Assembly: GCA_036227345.1 (NCBI GenBank)
Contig: CP109468.1
Span: 1,426,001-1,490,000 of the forward strand
DNA length: 64,000 bases
Direction of reading: 5' to 3'
From: Streptomyces sp. NBC_01463
Lineage (GTDB): Bacteria; Actinomycetota; Actinomycetes; Streptomycetales; Streptomycetaceae
Shown here: piece after piece, positions 8,041 through 15,849 of the stretch
Position numbering within the stretch: the first letter of the stretch is position 1
How the letters are laid out: every line of letters begins with the position of its first letter
Made by a program: the position numbers and the translations under genes
The notes under the pieces: generated by a model
What the model saw: the letters and a program-made list of their open reading frames with translations, nothing else
The model's database searches: none
Told to the model about the DNA's origin: nothing

Positions 8041-9039
8041 GTGAAAGTCGCAGTTGTCGGTGCCGGCGCGATCGGCGCCTATGTCGGGGCCGCGCTCCAC
8101 CGCGCCGGCGCCGAGGTCCATCTCATCGCCCGCGGGCCGCACCTGGCCGCCATGCGCCGCGACGGCGTACGGGTCCTCAGTCCGCGCGGCGACTTCACCG
8201 CACGCCCCTCGGCCACCGACGACCCGTCGGAGGTCGGGCCCGTCGACTTCGTGTTCCTCGGCCTCAAGGCCAACTCGTACGCGGCGTCGGGTCCCCTGGT
8301 CCACCCGCTGCTGCACGACCGCACCGCGGTCGTCGCCGCACAGAACGGCATCCCGTGGTGGTACTTCCACGGGCTCGCGGGCCCGCACGCCGGACGCCGC
8401 ATCAACAGTGTGGACCCGGCCGGCGCGGTCAGCTCCACGCTGCCGCCCGAGCGGGCCATCGGCTGCGTCGTCTACGCGGCGACGGAGATCGAGGCACCGG
8501 GCGTCGTCCGCCATCTCGAAGGTACCCGGTTCTCCATCGGGGAGCCCGGCCGGACCGTGTCGCGGCGCTGCCACGACTTCAGCGAGGCCATGGTCGCGGG
8601 CGGGCTCAAGTGTCCCGTCGAGACGGATCTGCGCAAGGACATCTGGATCAAGCTGATCGGCAACATCTCGTTCAACCCGATCAGCGCCCTGTCCCGGGCC
8701 ACGATGGGCCAGATCTGCCGCCACCCGGACACCCGCGCGCTCGTCGAGTCGATGATGCGCGAGACCCTCGGCGTCGCGGCCGCGGTCGGCTGCCGCCCGG
8801 AGATCTCCGTGGAGCGGCGCATCGCGGGCGCCGAGCGCGTCGGCGACCACAAGACCTCCACCCTCCAGGACCTGGAGAAGGGCAAACCCCTCGAACTCGA
8901 CGTACTCCTCGCGGCCGTCGTCGAACTGGCCGATCTGACCGGGCTGCCCGTCCCGACGCTGCGCGCCGTGCACGCGCTCGCCGATCTCCTCGCCACCACC
9001 TCCTCGGCCGCCACGGCCCCAGCAGGGAGCGCACCATGA
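8041..9039 (+). CDS. Ketopantoate reductase family protein (PanE/ApbA-like)
   Basis: 332 residues. The N-terminal NADP-binding GAGAIGAYVG opens the protein, and the C-terminal 6-phosphogluconate-dehydrogenase-like domain has the family's catalytic-lysine region IWIKLIGNISFNPISAL. The GTG at 8041 follows GGAGAG. The family reduces 2-dehydropantoate to pantoate with NADPH, but many members act on other 2-oxo acids. The next gene starts inside the stop of this one (ATGA at 9036-9039), which ties its expression to a formate dehydrogenase. This suggests a role other than routine pantothenate synthesis. Confidence 0.88.
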   Translation: MKVAVVGAGAIGAYVGAALHRAGAEVHLIARGPHLAAMRRDGVRVLSPRGDFTARPSATDDPSEVGPVDFVFLGLKANSYAASGPLVHPLLHDRTAVVAAQNGIPWWYFHGLAGPHAGRRINSVDPAGAVSSTLPPERAIGCVVYAATEIEAPGVVRHLEGTRFSIGEPGRTVSRRCHDFSEAMVAGGLKCPVETDLRKDIWIKLIGNISFNPISALSRATMGQICRHPDTRALVESMMRETLGVAAAVGCRPEISVERRIAGAERVGDHKTSTLQDLEKGKPLELDVLLAAVVELADLTGLPVPTLRAVHALADLLATTSSAATAPAGSAP

Positions 9040-10973
9040 ACAACGACCGCAAGAGGCGCGAGCGCAAGCAGTACGAGCGGCTGACGCACCCGCTGGTCCG
9101 GGACGCGAACGGCGTGCTGCGGCGGGCGAGCTGGGACGAGGCGCTGGACCGCGCGGCTGCCGGGTTCCGGCAGGCCCGGCGGGCGCAGGGCCCCGATGCC
9201 TTCGCGATGCTGTCCTGCGCCCGGGCGACGAACGAGATGAACTACGTGGCGCAGAAGTTCACCCGCGTGGTGATGGGCACCAACAACGTGGACTCCTGCA
9301 ACCGGACCTGTCACGCCCCCAGCGTCGCCGGTCTCTCCGCCGCCTTCGGCTCGGGCGGCGGCACCTCCTCGTACGAGGAGGTCGAGCACACCGATCTGAT
9401 CGTGATGTGGGGCTCCAACGCCCGCTTCGCGCACCCGATCTTCTTCCAGCACGTGCTGAAGGGCATCCGCAACGGCGCGCGCATGCACGTCGTCGATCCG
9501 CGCCGCACCTCGACGGCCCAGTGGGCGGAGAGCTGGCTCGGCCTGAACGTGGGGACGGACATCCCGCTCGCCCATGCCATCGGCCGCGAGATCATCCACG
9601 CCGGGCTGGTCAACCGGGCGTTCGTGGACCGCGCGACGACGGGCTTCGACGCGTACGCGGCGCTCGTCGAGCCGTGGACGCTGTCGGCCGCCGAGCAGGT
9701 GACCGGAGTGCCTGCCGAGGCAGTCCGCGATCTCGCGCACGCCTACGCCACCGCCGAACGGGCCCAGCTGTGCTGGACCCTGGGCATCACCGAGCACCAC
9801 AACGGCACCGACAACGTCCGGGCGCTGATCAACCTCTCGATGCTCACCGGCCACGTCGGCCGGTACGGCTCCGGCGTCCAGCCGCTGCGCGGGCAGAACA
9901 ACGTGCAGGGCGGCGGCGACATGGGCGCCATCCCCAACAAGCTGCCCGGCTTCCAGGACATCCTGGACCCGGCGTCCCGGCGGAAGTTCGAACGCTCCTG
10001 GGACACCGTCATCCAGCCCCGCCCCGGCAAGACGCTCACCGAGATGTTCGAGTCGATGGAGAGCGGCGAACTGCGCGCGATCTACTGCATCGGCGAGAAC
10101 CCGGCCCAGTCCGAGGCCGACAGCGAGCAGGCCGTGCGACGGCTGAAGGCCCTGGACCATCTGGTGGTCCAGGACATCTTCCTCACGAAGACAGCCGAAC
10201 TCGCCGACGTCGTCCTGCCCGCGACGGCCGCCTGGGCCGAGACGGACGGCACGACGACCAACAGCGAACGGCGGGTCCAGCGCGTACGGGCGGCCCTCAC
10301 CCCGCCGGGCGAGGCCCGCGAGGACATCGACATCATCTGCGCACTGGCCCGGCTCCTCGGCCACGACTGGAAGTTCACCGACTCCGAGGCGGTGTGGAAC
10401 GAACTGCGCTCGCTCTCCCCGGACCACTTCGGGATGACGTATGACCGCCTGGAGGAGCACCAGGGGCTGCAATGGCCCTGCCCCGACCCGGAGAAGCTGC
10501 CGTCGAGCTTCCTGCACGCCCGGCTGTGGGAGACCGACCCGGTACGCCGCGGCCCGGCCGCGCCCTTCGGTCTCGTCCAGCACGATCCGCCGGTCGACCT
10601 CACCGACGACGTGTACCCGCTGCGCCTGACGACGGGCCGCCGCCTCGACTCGTACAACACCGGTGTGCAGAGCGGTGGTTACGCGTCCCCCCTGCGGCGC
10701 GGCGAGTACATCGAACTGTGCCCCGAGGACGCGGTCGCCCACGGGGTCACGACCGGCGAGGAGGTGCGGGTGTCGTCGCGCCGGGGCAGCGTGACCGCTC
10801 CGGTGTGGATCGATCCGGGGCTGCGGCCGGGGCTCGCCTTCATGACGATGCACTTCCCGGACGAGGTCGACACCAACGCGCTGACGATCGAGGCGAACTG
10901 CCCGATCGCCGGTACCGCCGAGTTCAAGGCCTCCGCCGTCCGGATCGAGAAGCTGGTGCCCTCATGGACCTGA
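9036..10973 (+). CDS. Formate dehydrogenase molybdopterin subunit, C-terminal half of a split FdsA/FdhF chain
   Basis: 645 residues of the molybdopterin oxidoreductase family. The active-site loop reads SCNRTCHAPSVAGL, with Cys92 at the position of the metal-binding Cys/Sec of formate dehydrogenases. The C-terminal part holds the dinucleotide-binding domain (LTTGRRLDSYNTG). The N-terminal [4Fe-4S] domain is missing: the protein begins at YERLTHPLVRDANGVLRRASWDEAL, the part that directly follows that domain in full-length FdsA. The missing domain is encoded at 12922-13782. It oxidises formate to CO2 and passes electrons to the diaphorase subunit encoded next, which overlaps by 10 nt. Confidence 0.9.
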   Translation: MNNDRKRRERKQYERLTHPLVRDANGVLRRASWDEALDRAAAGFRQARRAQGPDAFAMLSCARATNEMNYVAQKFTRVVMGTNNVDSCNRTCHAPSVAGLSAAFGSGGGTSSYEEVEHTDLIVMWGSNARFAHPIFFQHVLKGIRNGARMHVVDPRRTSTAQWAESWLGLNVGTDIPLAHAIGREIIHAGLVNRAFVDRATTGFDAYAALVEPWTLSAAEQVTGVPAEAVRDLAHAYATAERAQLCWTLGITEHHNGTDNVRALINLSMLTGHVGRYGSGVQPLRGQNNVQGGGDMGAIPNKLPGFQDILDPASRRKFERSWDTVIQPRPGKTLTEMFESMESGELRAIYCIGENPAQSEADSEQAVRRLKALDHLVVQDIFLTKTAELADVVLPATAAWAETDGTTTNSERRVQRVRAALTPPGEAREDIDIICALARLLGHDWKFTDSEAVWNELRSLSPDHFGMTYDRLEEHQGLQWPCPDPEKLPSSFLHARLWETDPVRRGPAAPFGLVQHDPPVDLTDDVYPLRLTTGRRLDSYNTGVQSGGYASPLRRGEYIELCPEDAVAHGVTTGEEVRVSSRRGSVTAPVWIDPGLRPGLAFMTMHFPDEVDTNALTIEANCPIAGTAEFKASAVRIEKLVPSWT

Positions 10974-12925
10974 AACACACCGACGCCGCCCCCACGGACG
11001 CCGAACGGGAGGCCGTGGACAGCCTGCTGGGTCCGCCGCCGTCCGGCTGGGAGGGCGGCACCACCCGGAGCGACGAGGACCTGCGGTGGGCGCGGGGCGG
11101 CGCATCGGCCGCGAAGGACCGACGCGACCAGCTGCTGCCCGCCCTGCACGCGGTGAACGACCGGATCGGCTGGATCAGCGAGGGCGCGCTCGGCTACCTC
11201 TGCCGCCGGCTGACGGTGGCCCCGGCGGAGGCGTACGGCGTCGCGACGTTCTACGCCATGTTCTCGCTGCGTCCCCGCCCGCCGAAGGTCCTCCACGTCT
11301 GTACGGACCTGGCGTGCGCGGCCCGCGGCTCGGCGGCCCTCTGCGCGGACCTGACGAGGGACTTCGCCCCGGCGGGAACGGCGACGGAGGGCGCGACCTG
11401 GCAGGAGAGCCCCTGCCTGGGCCTGTGCGAGAGGGCCCCGGCGGCACTGCTGATCCAGGCGGGCGAACAACCGCGGTCAGCCCGCCCGGCCGATCCGGCC
11501 CGTCCGGCGTTCGAGGACCGGGGGCCCGGGGGCGGAGCCCACGGGTACGGGAGGGGGCGGGAAGGGGAACAGCGCGCGGCAGGCGCCCCCCACCGCACCG
11601 CGGTCATCGCCCCCGCCACCCCGGCCGCCCTCACCCACGCGATCCGCTCCCCCGAGCACACCCCGCCCCAGCCCCCACCCGAGACCGCCGTCCCCCAGAC
11701 GGGCAGCCCCGGCCTCGTCCTCCTCAAGCGCATCGGCACCACGGACCCCGCCTCCCTCGACGCGTACCGCGCGAGCGGCGGCTACACCGCGCTGCGCCGC
11801 GCCTTCGCCCTCGGCCCCGCGGGCGTCATCCGCGAGGTCCTGGACGCCGGGCTCGTCGGCCGGGGCGGTGCCGCGTTCCCGACCGGCCGCAAGTGGGAGG
11901 CCACCGCCGGGCAGCCCGACACCCCGCACTACCTCGTCTGCAACGCGGACGAGAGCGAGCCGGGCACCTTCAAGGACCGGGTGCTGATGGAGGGCGACCC
12001 GTACGCCCTCGTCGAGGCGATGACGGTGGCCGGCTACGCCACCGGCGCCCGGCAGGGTTTCGTCTATCTGCGCGGCGAGTACCCCCGGGCGTACGAGCGC
12101 CTGAGCCACGCCCTGGAGACCGCCCGCACCCGGGGCCTGCTCGGCCCGGACATCCTCGGCCAGGGGTACGCCTTCGACATCGAGATCCGGCGGGGCGCGG
12201 GCGCGTACATCTGCGGTGAGGAGACCGCGATCTTCAACTCGATCGAGGGGCAGCGCGGCGAACCGCGGTCCAAGCCCCCGTTCCCGGTGGAGAAGGGCCT
12301 CTTCGGCAAGCCGACCGCCGTCAACAACGTCGAGACGCTGGTCAACGTCCTGCCCGTCCTGGAGCACGGCGCCGCCGCCTACGCGGCCACCGGCACCGGC
12401 ACGTCCACCGGCACGAAGCTGTTCTGCGTATCGGGGCAGGTGGCCGCGCCGGGGGTCTACGAGCTGCCGTTCGGCGCGAGCCTGCGGGAGCTGCTGGAAC
12501 TCGCGGGCCCGCCGCAGGACCTGCGGGCGGTGCTGCTCGGCGGCGCGGCGGGCGGCTTCGTGCGCCCCGACGAGCTGGACATCCCGCTCACCTTCGAGGG
12601 GACGCGGGCCGCCGGTACGACACTCGGTTCGGGCGTCGTCCTGGTCCTGGACGGTTCGGTCGAGCTGCCCCGCATCCTGCTCCGGATCGCCGAGTTCTTC
12701 CGCGACGAGTCGTGCGGGCAGTGCGTGCCCTGCCGGATCGGGACGGTGCGCCAGGAGGAGGCGCTGCACCGGATCAAGGACCGTACGGGCGCCGCGGCCG
12801 CCGACGACATCGCGCTGATGCGCGAGGTCGGGCAGGCGATGCGCGATGCCTCGATCTGCGGTCTGGGACAGACCGCGTGGAATGCCGTCGAGTCCGCCAT
12901 CGACCGTCTGGGGGTCTACAAGTGA
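10964..12925 (+). CDS. Fused NuoE-NuoF-type diaphorase subunit of NAD-linked formate dehydrogenase
   Basis: 653 residues. The NuoE-like part (about 50-170) has [2Fe-2S] ligands in VCTDLAC and CLGLC. The NuoF-like part (about 250-653) has the FMN/NADH segment GRGGAAFPTGRKW, NADESEPGTFKDR, GAGAYICGEETA, and [4Fe-4S] ligands ESCGQCVPCR plus a later Cys in SICGLG. It should reduce NAD+ with electrons from formate, as FdsG plus FdsB do as separate proteins. ATG 10964 overlaps the previous gene by 10 nt. The Pro/Gly-rich linker (about 170-245) contains a sequence also found in an intergenic terminator of this window, so the fusion may be recent. Confidence 0.92.
   Translation: MDLKHTDAAPTDAEREAVDSLLGPPPSGWEGGTTRSDEDLRWARGGASAAKDRRDQLLPALHAVNDRIGWISEGALGYLCRRLTVAPAEAYGVATFYAMFSLRPRPPKVLHVCTDLACAARGSAALCADLTRDFAPAGTATEGATWQESPCLGLCERAPAALLIQAGEQPRSARPADPARPAFEDRGPGGGAHGYGRGREGEQRAAGAPHRTAVIAPATPAALTHAIRSPEHTPPQPPPETAVPQTGSPGLVLLKRIGTTDPASLDAYRASGGYTALRRAFALGPAGVIREVLDAGLVGRGGAAFPTGRKWEATAGQPDTPHYLVCNADESEPGTFKDRVLMEGDPYALVEAMTVAGYATGARQGFVYLRGEYPRAYERLSHALETARTRGLLGPDILGQGYAFDIEIRRGAGAYICGEETAIFNSIEGQRGEPRSKPPFPVEKGLFGKPTAVNNVETLVNVLPVLEHGAAAYAATGTGTSTGTKLFCVSGQVAAPGVYELPFGASLRELLELAGPPQDLRAVLLGGAAGGFVRPDELDIPLTFEGTRAAGTTLGSGVVLVLDGSVELPRILLRIAEFFRDESCGQCVPCRIGTVRQEEALHRIKDRTGAAAADDIALMREVGQAMRDASICGLGQTAWNAVESAIDRLGVYK
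11504..11545 (+). repeat. Intergenic-type repeat read through inside the NuoE-NuoF fusion
   Basis: CCGGCGTTCGAGG (11504-11516) is identical to 6046-6058 in the gntR terminator. It is followed by a GGGGGCCCGGGGGC-rich tract ending near 11545. Here it is translated as part of a Pro/Gly/Arg linker (PARPAFEDRGPGGGA). Confidence 0.6.
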
Positions 12926-13782
12926 CCGCTGTTCCGCTGCGACTGCCGCGCCGGCTGATCGAGTTCACGCTCGACGGCCAGGAGACCCGGGTGCCCGAGG
13001 GTTCGACGATCCTGGAGGCGTGCCGGGCCGCGGGCAAGGACATCCCGACGCTGTGCCAGGGCGACACGCTCACCCCGAAGAACGCCTGCCGGGTCTGTGT
13101 CGTCGAGGTGGCGGGCGCCCGCACCCTCGCCCCGGCGTGCTCGCGCCGGGCCGAGGCGGGCATGACGGTGCTGACCGGCAGCGAGCGGGCCCGGCACAGC
13201 CGCAAGGTGGTCCTGGAGCTGCTCGCCTCGGCCACGGATCTGTCGACGACGCCGCGGGCCGACGAATGGATCAAGGAGTACGAGGCGAAGCCCGCCCGCT
13301 TCGGCGCCGGCGCGGCGCGCGTCAACGAGGAGCCGAAGGTCGACAACGACCTGTACGTCCGGGACTACGACAAGTGCATCCAGTGCTACAAGTGCGTCGA
13401 CGCGTGCGGCGAGCAGTGGCAGAACACGTTCGCCATCGCGGTCGCGGGCCGGGGCTTCGACGCACGTATCTCCACCGAGCACGACGTGCCGCTCACCGAT
13501 TCCGCGTGTGTCTACTGCGGCAACTGCATCGAGGTGTGCCCGACCGGCGCACTGTCCTTCAAGAGCGAGTTCGACATGCGGGCGGCCGGGACCTGGGACG
13601 AGCGGGCCCAGACGGAGACCACCACGGTCTGCGCCTACTGCGGCGTCGGCTGCAACATCACCCTCCATGTGCAGGAGAATGAGATCGTCAAGGTCACCTC
13701 GCCGCACGACAGCCCGGTGACCCACGGCAACCTCTGCATCAAGGGCCGTTTCGGCTTCCAACACGTACAGAATCGGGTCTGA
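12922..13782 (+). CDS. Fe-S subunit: N-terminal half of a split formate dehydrogenase alpha chain (HoxU/NuoG-like plus Mop [4Fe-4S] domain)
   Basis: 286 residues. In order: plant-type [2Fe-2S] domain (LCQG, CRVC, ACS); two [4Fe-4S] motifs (CIQCYKCVDAC and CVYCGNCIEVCP); and a C-terminal molybdopterin-oxidoreductase [4Fe-4S] domain (CAYCGVGC ... GNLCIKGRFG). The chain stops right after GRFGFQHVQNRV, where the gene at 9036 takes up the same alignment. No cysteine lies between the [2Fe-2S] domain and the first [4Fe-4S] motif, so the His-Cys3 cluster of NuoG/FdsA is absent. GTG 12922 overlaps the previous stop (GTGA). It should wire the Mo site to the diaphorase. Confidence 0.9.
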   Translation: MTAVPLRLPRRLIEFTLDGQETRVPEGSTILEACRAAGKDIPTLCQGDTLTPKNACRVCVVEVAGARTLAPACSRRAEAGMTVLTGSERARHSRKVVLELLASATDLSTTPRADEWIKEYEAKPARFGAGAARVNEEPKVDNDLYVRDYDKCIQCYKCVDACGEQWQNTFAIAVAGRGFDARISTEHDVPLTDSACVYCGNCIEVCPTGALSFKSEFDMRAAGTWDERAQTETTTVCAYCGVGCNITLHVQENEIVKVTSPHDSPVTHGNLCIKGRFGFQHVQNRV

Positions 13783-13787
13783 CTGTC

Positions 13788-14636
13788 ATGGGACGGGTCA
13801 CCGAGCGCCGCCACACCATCCGTATCCGGGACGGGTCCGTCTCCACCCGCCCGGACACCCTCGTCGCCGAGGAACCGCTGGAGATCCGGCTGAACGGCAA
13901 GCCGCTCGCCATCACGATGCGCACCCCGGGCGACGACTTCGCGCTGGCGGCCGGCTTCCTGGTGAGCGAGGGCGTGATCGGTGCGGGCCCCGAGGTGCAG
14001 TCGATCGTGTACTGCGCCGGGGCGACGGCCGACGGGGTGAACACGTACAACGTGGTGGACGTGCGGCTCGCACCCGGTGTCGAGGTCCCCGACATCACGC
14101 TGGAGCGCAACGTCTACACGACGTCCTCCTGCGGACTGTGCGGCAAGGCGAGCCTGGACGCGGTGCGCACCACGACCCGGCACCCGGTCGCCGACACTCC
14201 CCCGGTCCGGGTCGGGCCCGAGTTGCTGGCCGCGCTCCCCGACCGGTTGCGCGCCGCGCAGCGGGTCTTCGACCGGACCGGGGGGCTGCACGCGGCCGCG
14301 CTGTTCTCCGAGACGGGCGAGCTGATCGACATCCGGGAGGACGTGGGCCGGCACAACGCGGTCGACAAGCTGGTCGGCCGGGCGCTGACGGACGGCCGGC
14401 TGCCGCTGTCCCGGGCGATCCTGCTGGTCTCGGGCCGGGCGTCGTTCGAGCTCGCGCAGAAGGCCGTGATGGCCGGCATCCCGATGCTGGCGGCCGTGTC
14501 GGCGCCGTCGTCCCTCGCGGTCGACCTGGCGGCCGAGACCGGCCTGACCCTGGTCGGCTTCCTGCGGGGGCCTTCCATGAACGTGTACGCGGGAGAGCAC
14601 CGCATCGCTCTGGAGGCGACGGCCGTACAGGGCTGA
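13788..14636 (+). CDS. fdhD: Formate dehydrogenase accessory sulfurtransferase FdhD
   Basis: 282 residues of the FdhD family. Near residue 110 lies the sulfur-transfer motif CGLCGKASLD, whose two cysteines carry sulfur from a desulfurase to the molybdenum cofactor. The other conserved segments TPGDDFALAAGFLVSEG and DVGRHNAVDKLVG are present. It begins 5 nt after the stop of the Fe-S subunit, with no clear ribosome site, so it is probably translated by coupling. Its presence confirms that the operon makes a molybdenum formate dehydrogenase. Confidence 0.96.
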   Translation: MGRVTERRHTIRIRDGSVSTRPDTLVAEEPLEIRLNGKPLAITMRTPGDDFALAAGFLVSEGVIGAGPEVQSIVYCAGATADGVNTYNVVDVRLAPGVEVPDITLERNVYTTSSCGLCGKASLDAVRTTTRHPVADTPPVRVGPELLAALPDRLRAAQRVFDRTGGLHAAALFSETGELIDIREDVGRHNAVDKLVGRALTDGRLPLSRAILLVSGRASFELAQKAVMAGIPMLAAVSAPSSLAVDLAAETGLTLVGFLRGPSMNVYAGEHRIALEATAVQG

Positions 14637-14666
14637 GGCGCCCCTCCCGCTGCACGGGTGAGGGGT

Positions 14667-14700
14667 CCGGCCGGCGGGGAGCGCCCCCTGCGCCGGCCGG
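14667..14700. terminator. Bidirectional hairpin between fdhD and the bile acid:sodium symporter-family gene
   Basis: A perfect 10-bp stem (CCGGCCGGCG at 14667-14676, complement at 14691-14700) with a 14-nt loop lies between two converging stop codons. No U-tract is present, as is common in Streptomyces. Confidence 0.6.
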
Positions 14701-14702
14701 CC

Positions 14703-15740
14703 TCAGCCCACCTGCGCGGCCTCCCGCGCGACCCCGGCGCCGTCCGTGAACGCCTCCTGCGGGTCGCGGGCGCGCCGCTTCGCGATCACCGCGCACACCA
14801 TGAGCTGCATCTGGTGGAAGAGCATCAGCGGCAGCACGGCGAGGCTCGCCTGCGCGCCGAACAGGACGCTGGCCATCGGGAGCCCCGAGGCGAGGCTCTT
14901 CTTGGAGCCGGCGAACTGGATGGCGATGCGGTCCGCGCGGCCGAAGCCGAGCCGCTTCGCCCCGTACCAGCTCACCGCGAGCATCAGCGCGAGCAGCACC
15001 GCCTCGGCGGCGAGCAGCGCGCCGAGCCGGGCCGGGGTGACCTGGTGCCAGATGCCGGCGACCATGCCCTCGCTGAACGCGGTGTAGACGACGAGCAGGA
15101 TCGAGCCGCGGTCGACGTAGCCGAGGACCTTCTTGTGCCGGGCGATGAAGCCGCCGATCCAGCGGCGCAGCAGTTGTCCGGCGACGAACGGCAGCAGCAA
15201 CTGGACGCCGATCCTCAGCAGTGCGTCGGCGGAGAAGCCGCCGCCGCTGTTGCCGAGGAGCGCGGCCGCCAGCAGCGGGGTGATGAAGATGCCCGCGATC
15301 GAGGAGAAGGATCCGGCACAGATCGCGGCGGGAACGTTGCCGCGGGCGATCGAGGTGAAGGCGATGGACGACTGGATCGTCGAGGGGACGAGGCAGAGGA
15401 AGAGGAAGCCGCTCTGCAGCTGCGGCGTCAGCACGTACGGCACGAGTCCCCCACTCGCCAGTCCCAGCAGCGGGAACACGACGAACGTGCAGGCCAGGAC
15501 GGTGAGGTGGAGCCGCCAGTGCTTGAGTCCTTCGAGCGCCTCGGCGGTGGAGAGCCGCGCGCCGTAGAGGAAGAAGAGGAACGCGACCGCCCCGGTGGAC
15601 GCCCCGCCCGCCACGTCCGCGGCCGCGCCGGAGGCCGGCAGCAGCGCCGCGAGCACGACGGTGCCGATCAACGCCAGGATGTACGGGTCGATCGGCAGCC
15701 AGGACGGCAACTGCAGGGTGCGGCGGCTCATGTGCTCCAC
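14703..15740 (-). CDS. Bile acid:sodium symporter family transporter
   Basis: 345 residues, about nine to ten hydrophobic helices, with the family features LFFLYGARLSTAEALEGLKHWRLHL, FLCLVPSTIQSSIAFTSIARGN (crossover segment) and LLPFVAGQLLRRW. Members of this subfamily are sodium-coupled importers of organic anions; the substrate here is unknown. The GTG at 15740 has GAGAG 5 nt upstream; ATG 15731 is an alternative. It is divergent from a LysR gene that probably controls it. Confidence 0.88.
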   Translation of the reverse strand: MEHMSRRTLQLPSWLPIDPYILALIGTVVLAALLPASGAAADVAGGASTGAVAFLFFLYGARLSTAEALEGLKHWRLHLTVLACTFVVFPLLGLASGGLVPYVLTPQLQSGFLFLCLVPSTIQSSIAFTSIARGNVPAAICAGSFSSIAGIFITPLLAAALLGNSGGGFSADALLRIGVQLLLPFVAGQLLRRWIGGFIARHKKVLGYVDRGSILLVVYTAFSEGMVAGIWHQVTPARLGALLAAEAVLLALMLAVSWYGAKRLGFGRADRIAIQFAGSKKSLASGLPMASVLFGAQASLAVLPLMLFHQMQLMVCAVIAKRRARDPQEAFTDGAGVAREAAQVG

Positions 15741-15802
15741 GTGTTCTCTCGTTCATGGTCGTGCCCTCCCCATCCTGCTCCCGATCCGCCCCATCGGGAA
15801 TC

Positions 15803-15843
15803 CGGTATACCGCTCTGACTGTCATCACGGATCGCGATAGCCT
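15803..15843 (+). promoter_or_regulatory. Leaderless promoter of lysR with palindromic operator
   Basis: CTGACT (15815-15820), a 17-bp spacer and TAGCCT (15838-15843) place transcription start at about the A of ATG 15850, so the mRNA is predicted leaderless. The perfect palindrome CGGTATACCG (15803-15812) sits just upstream, in the shared region with the transporter gene. Confidence 0.5.
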
Positions 15844-15849
15844 TTCCGC

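Noticed and set aside
8472..10853. 793-codon minus frame
   Set aside because: Antisense shadow of the PanE and formate dehydrogenase genes.
10964..12925. Reading the NuoE-NuoF frame as two separate genes
   Set aside because: The frame is continuous, with no stop in the linker and no good ribosome site before the NuoF part; kept as one gene, with the repeat-derived linker reported.
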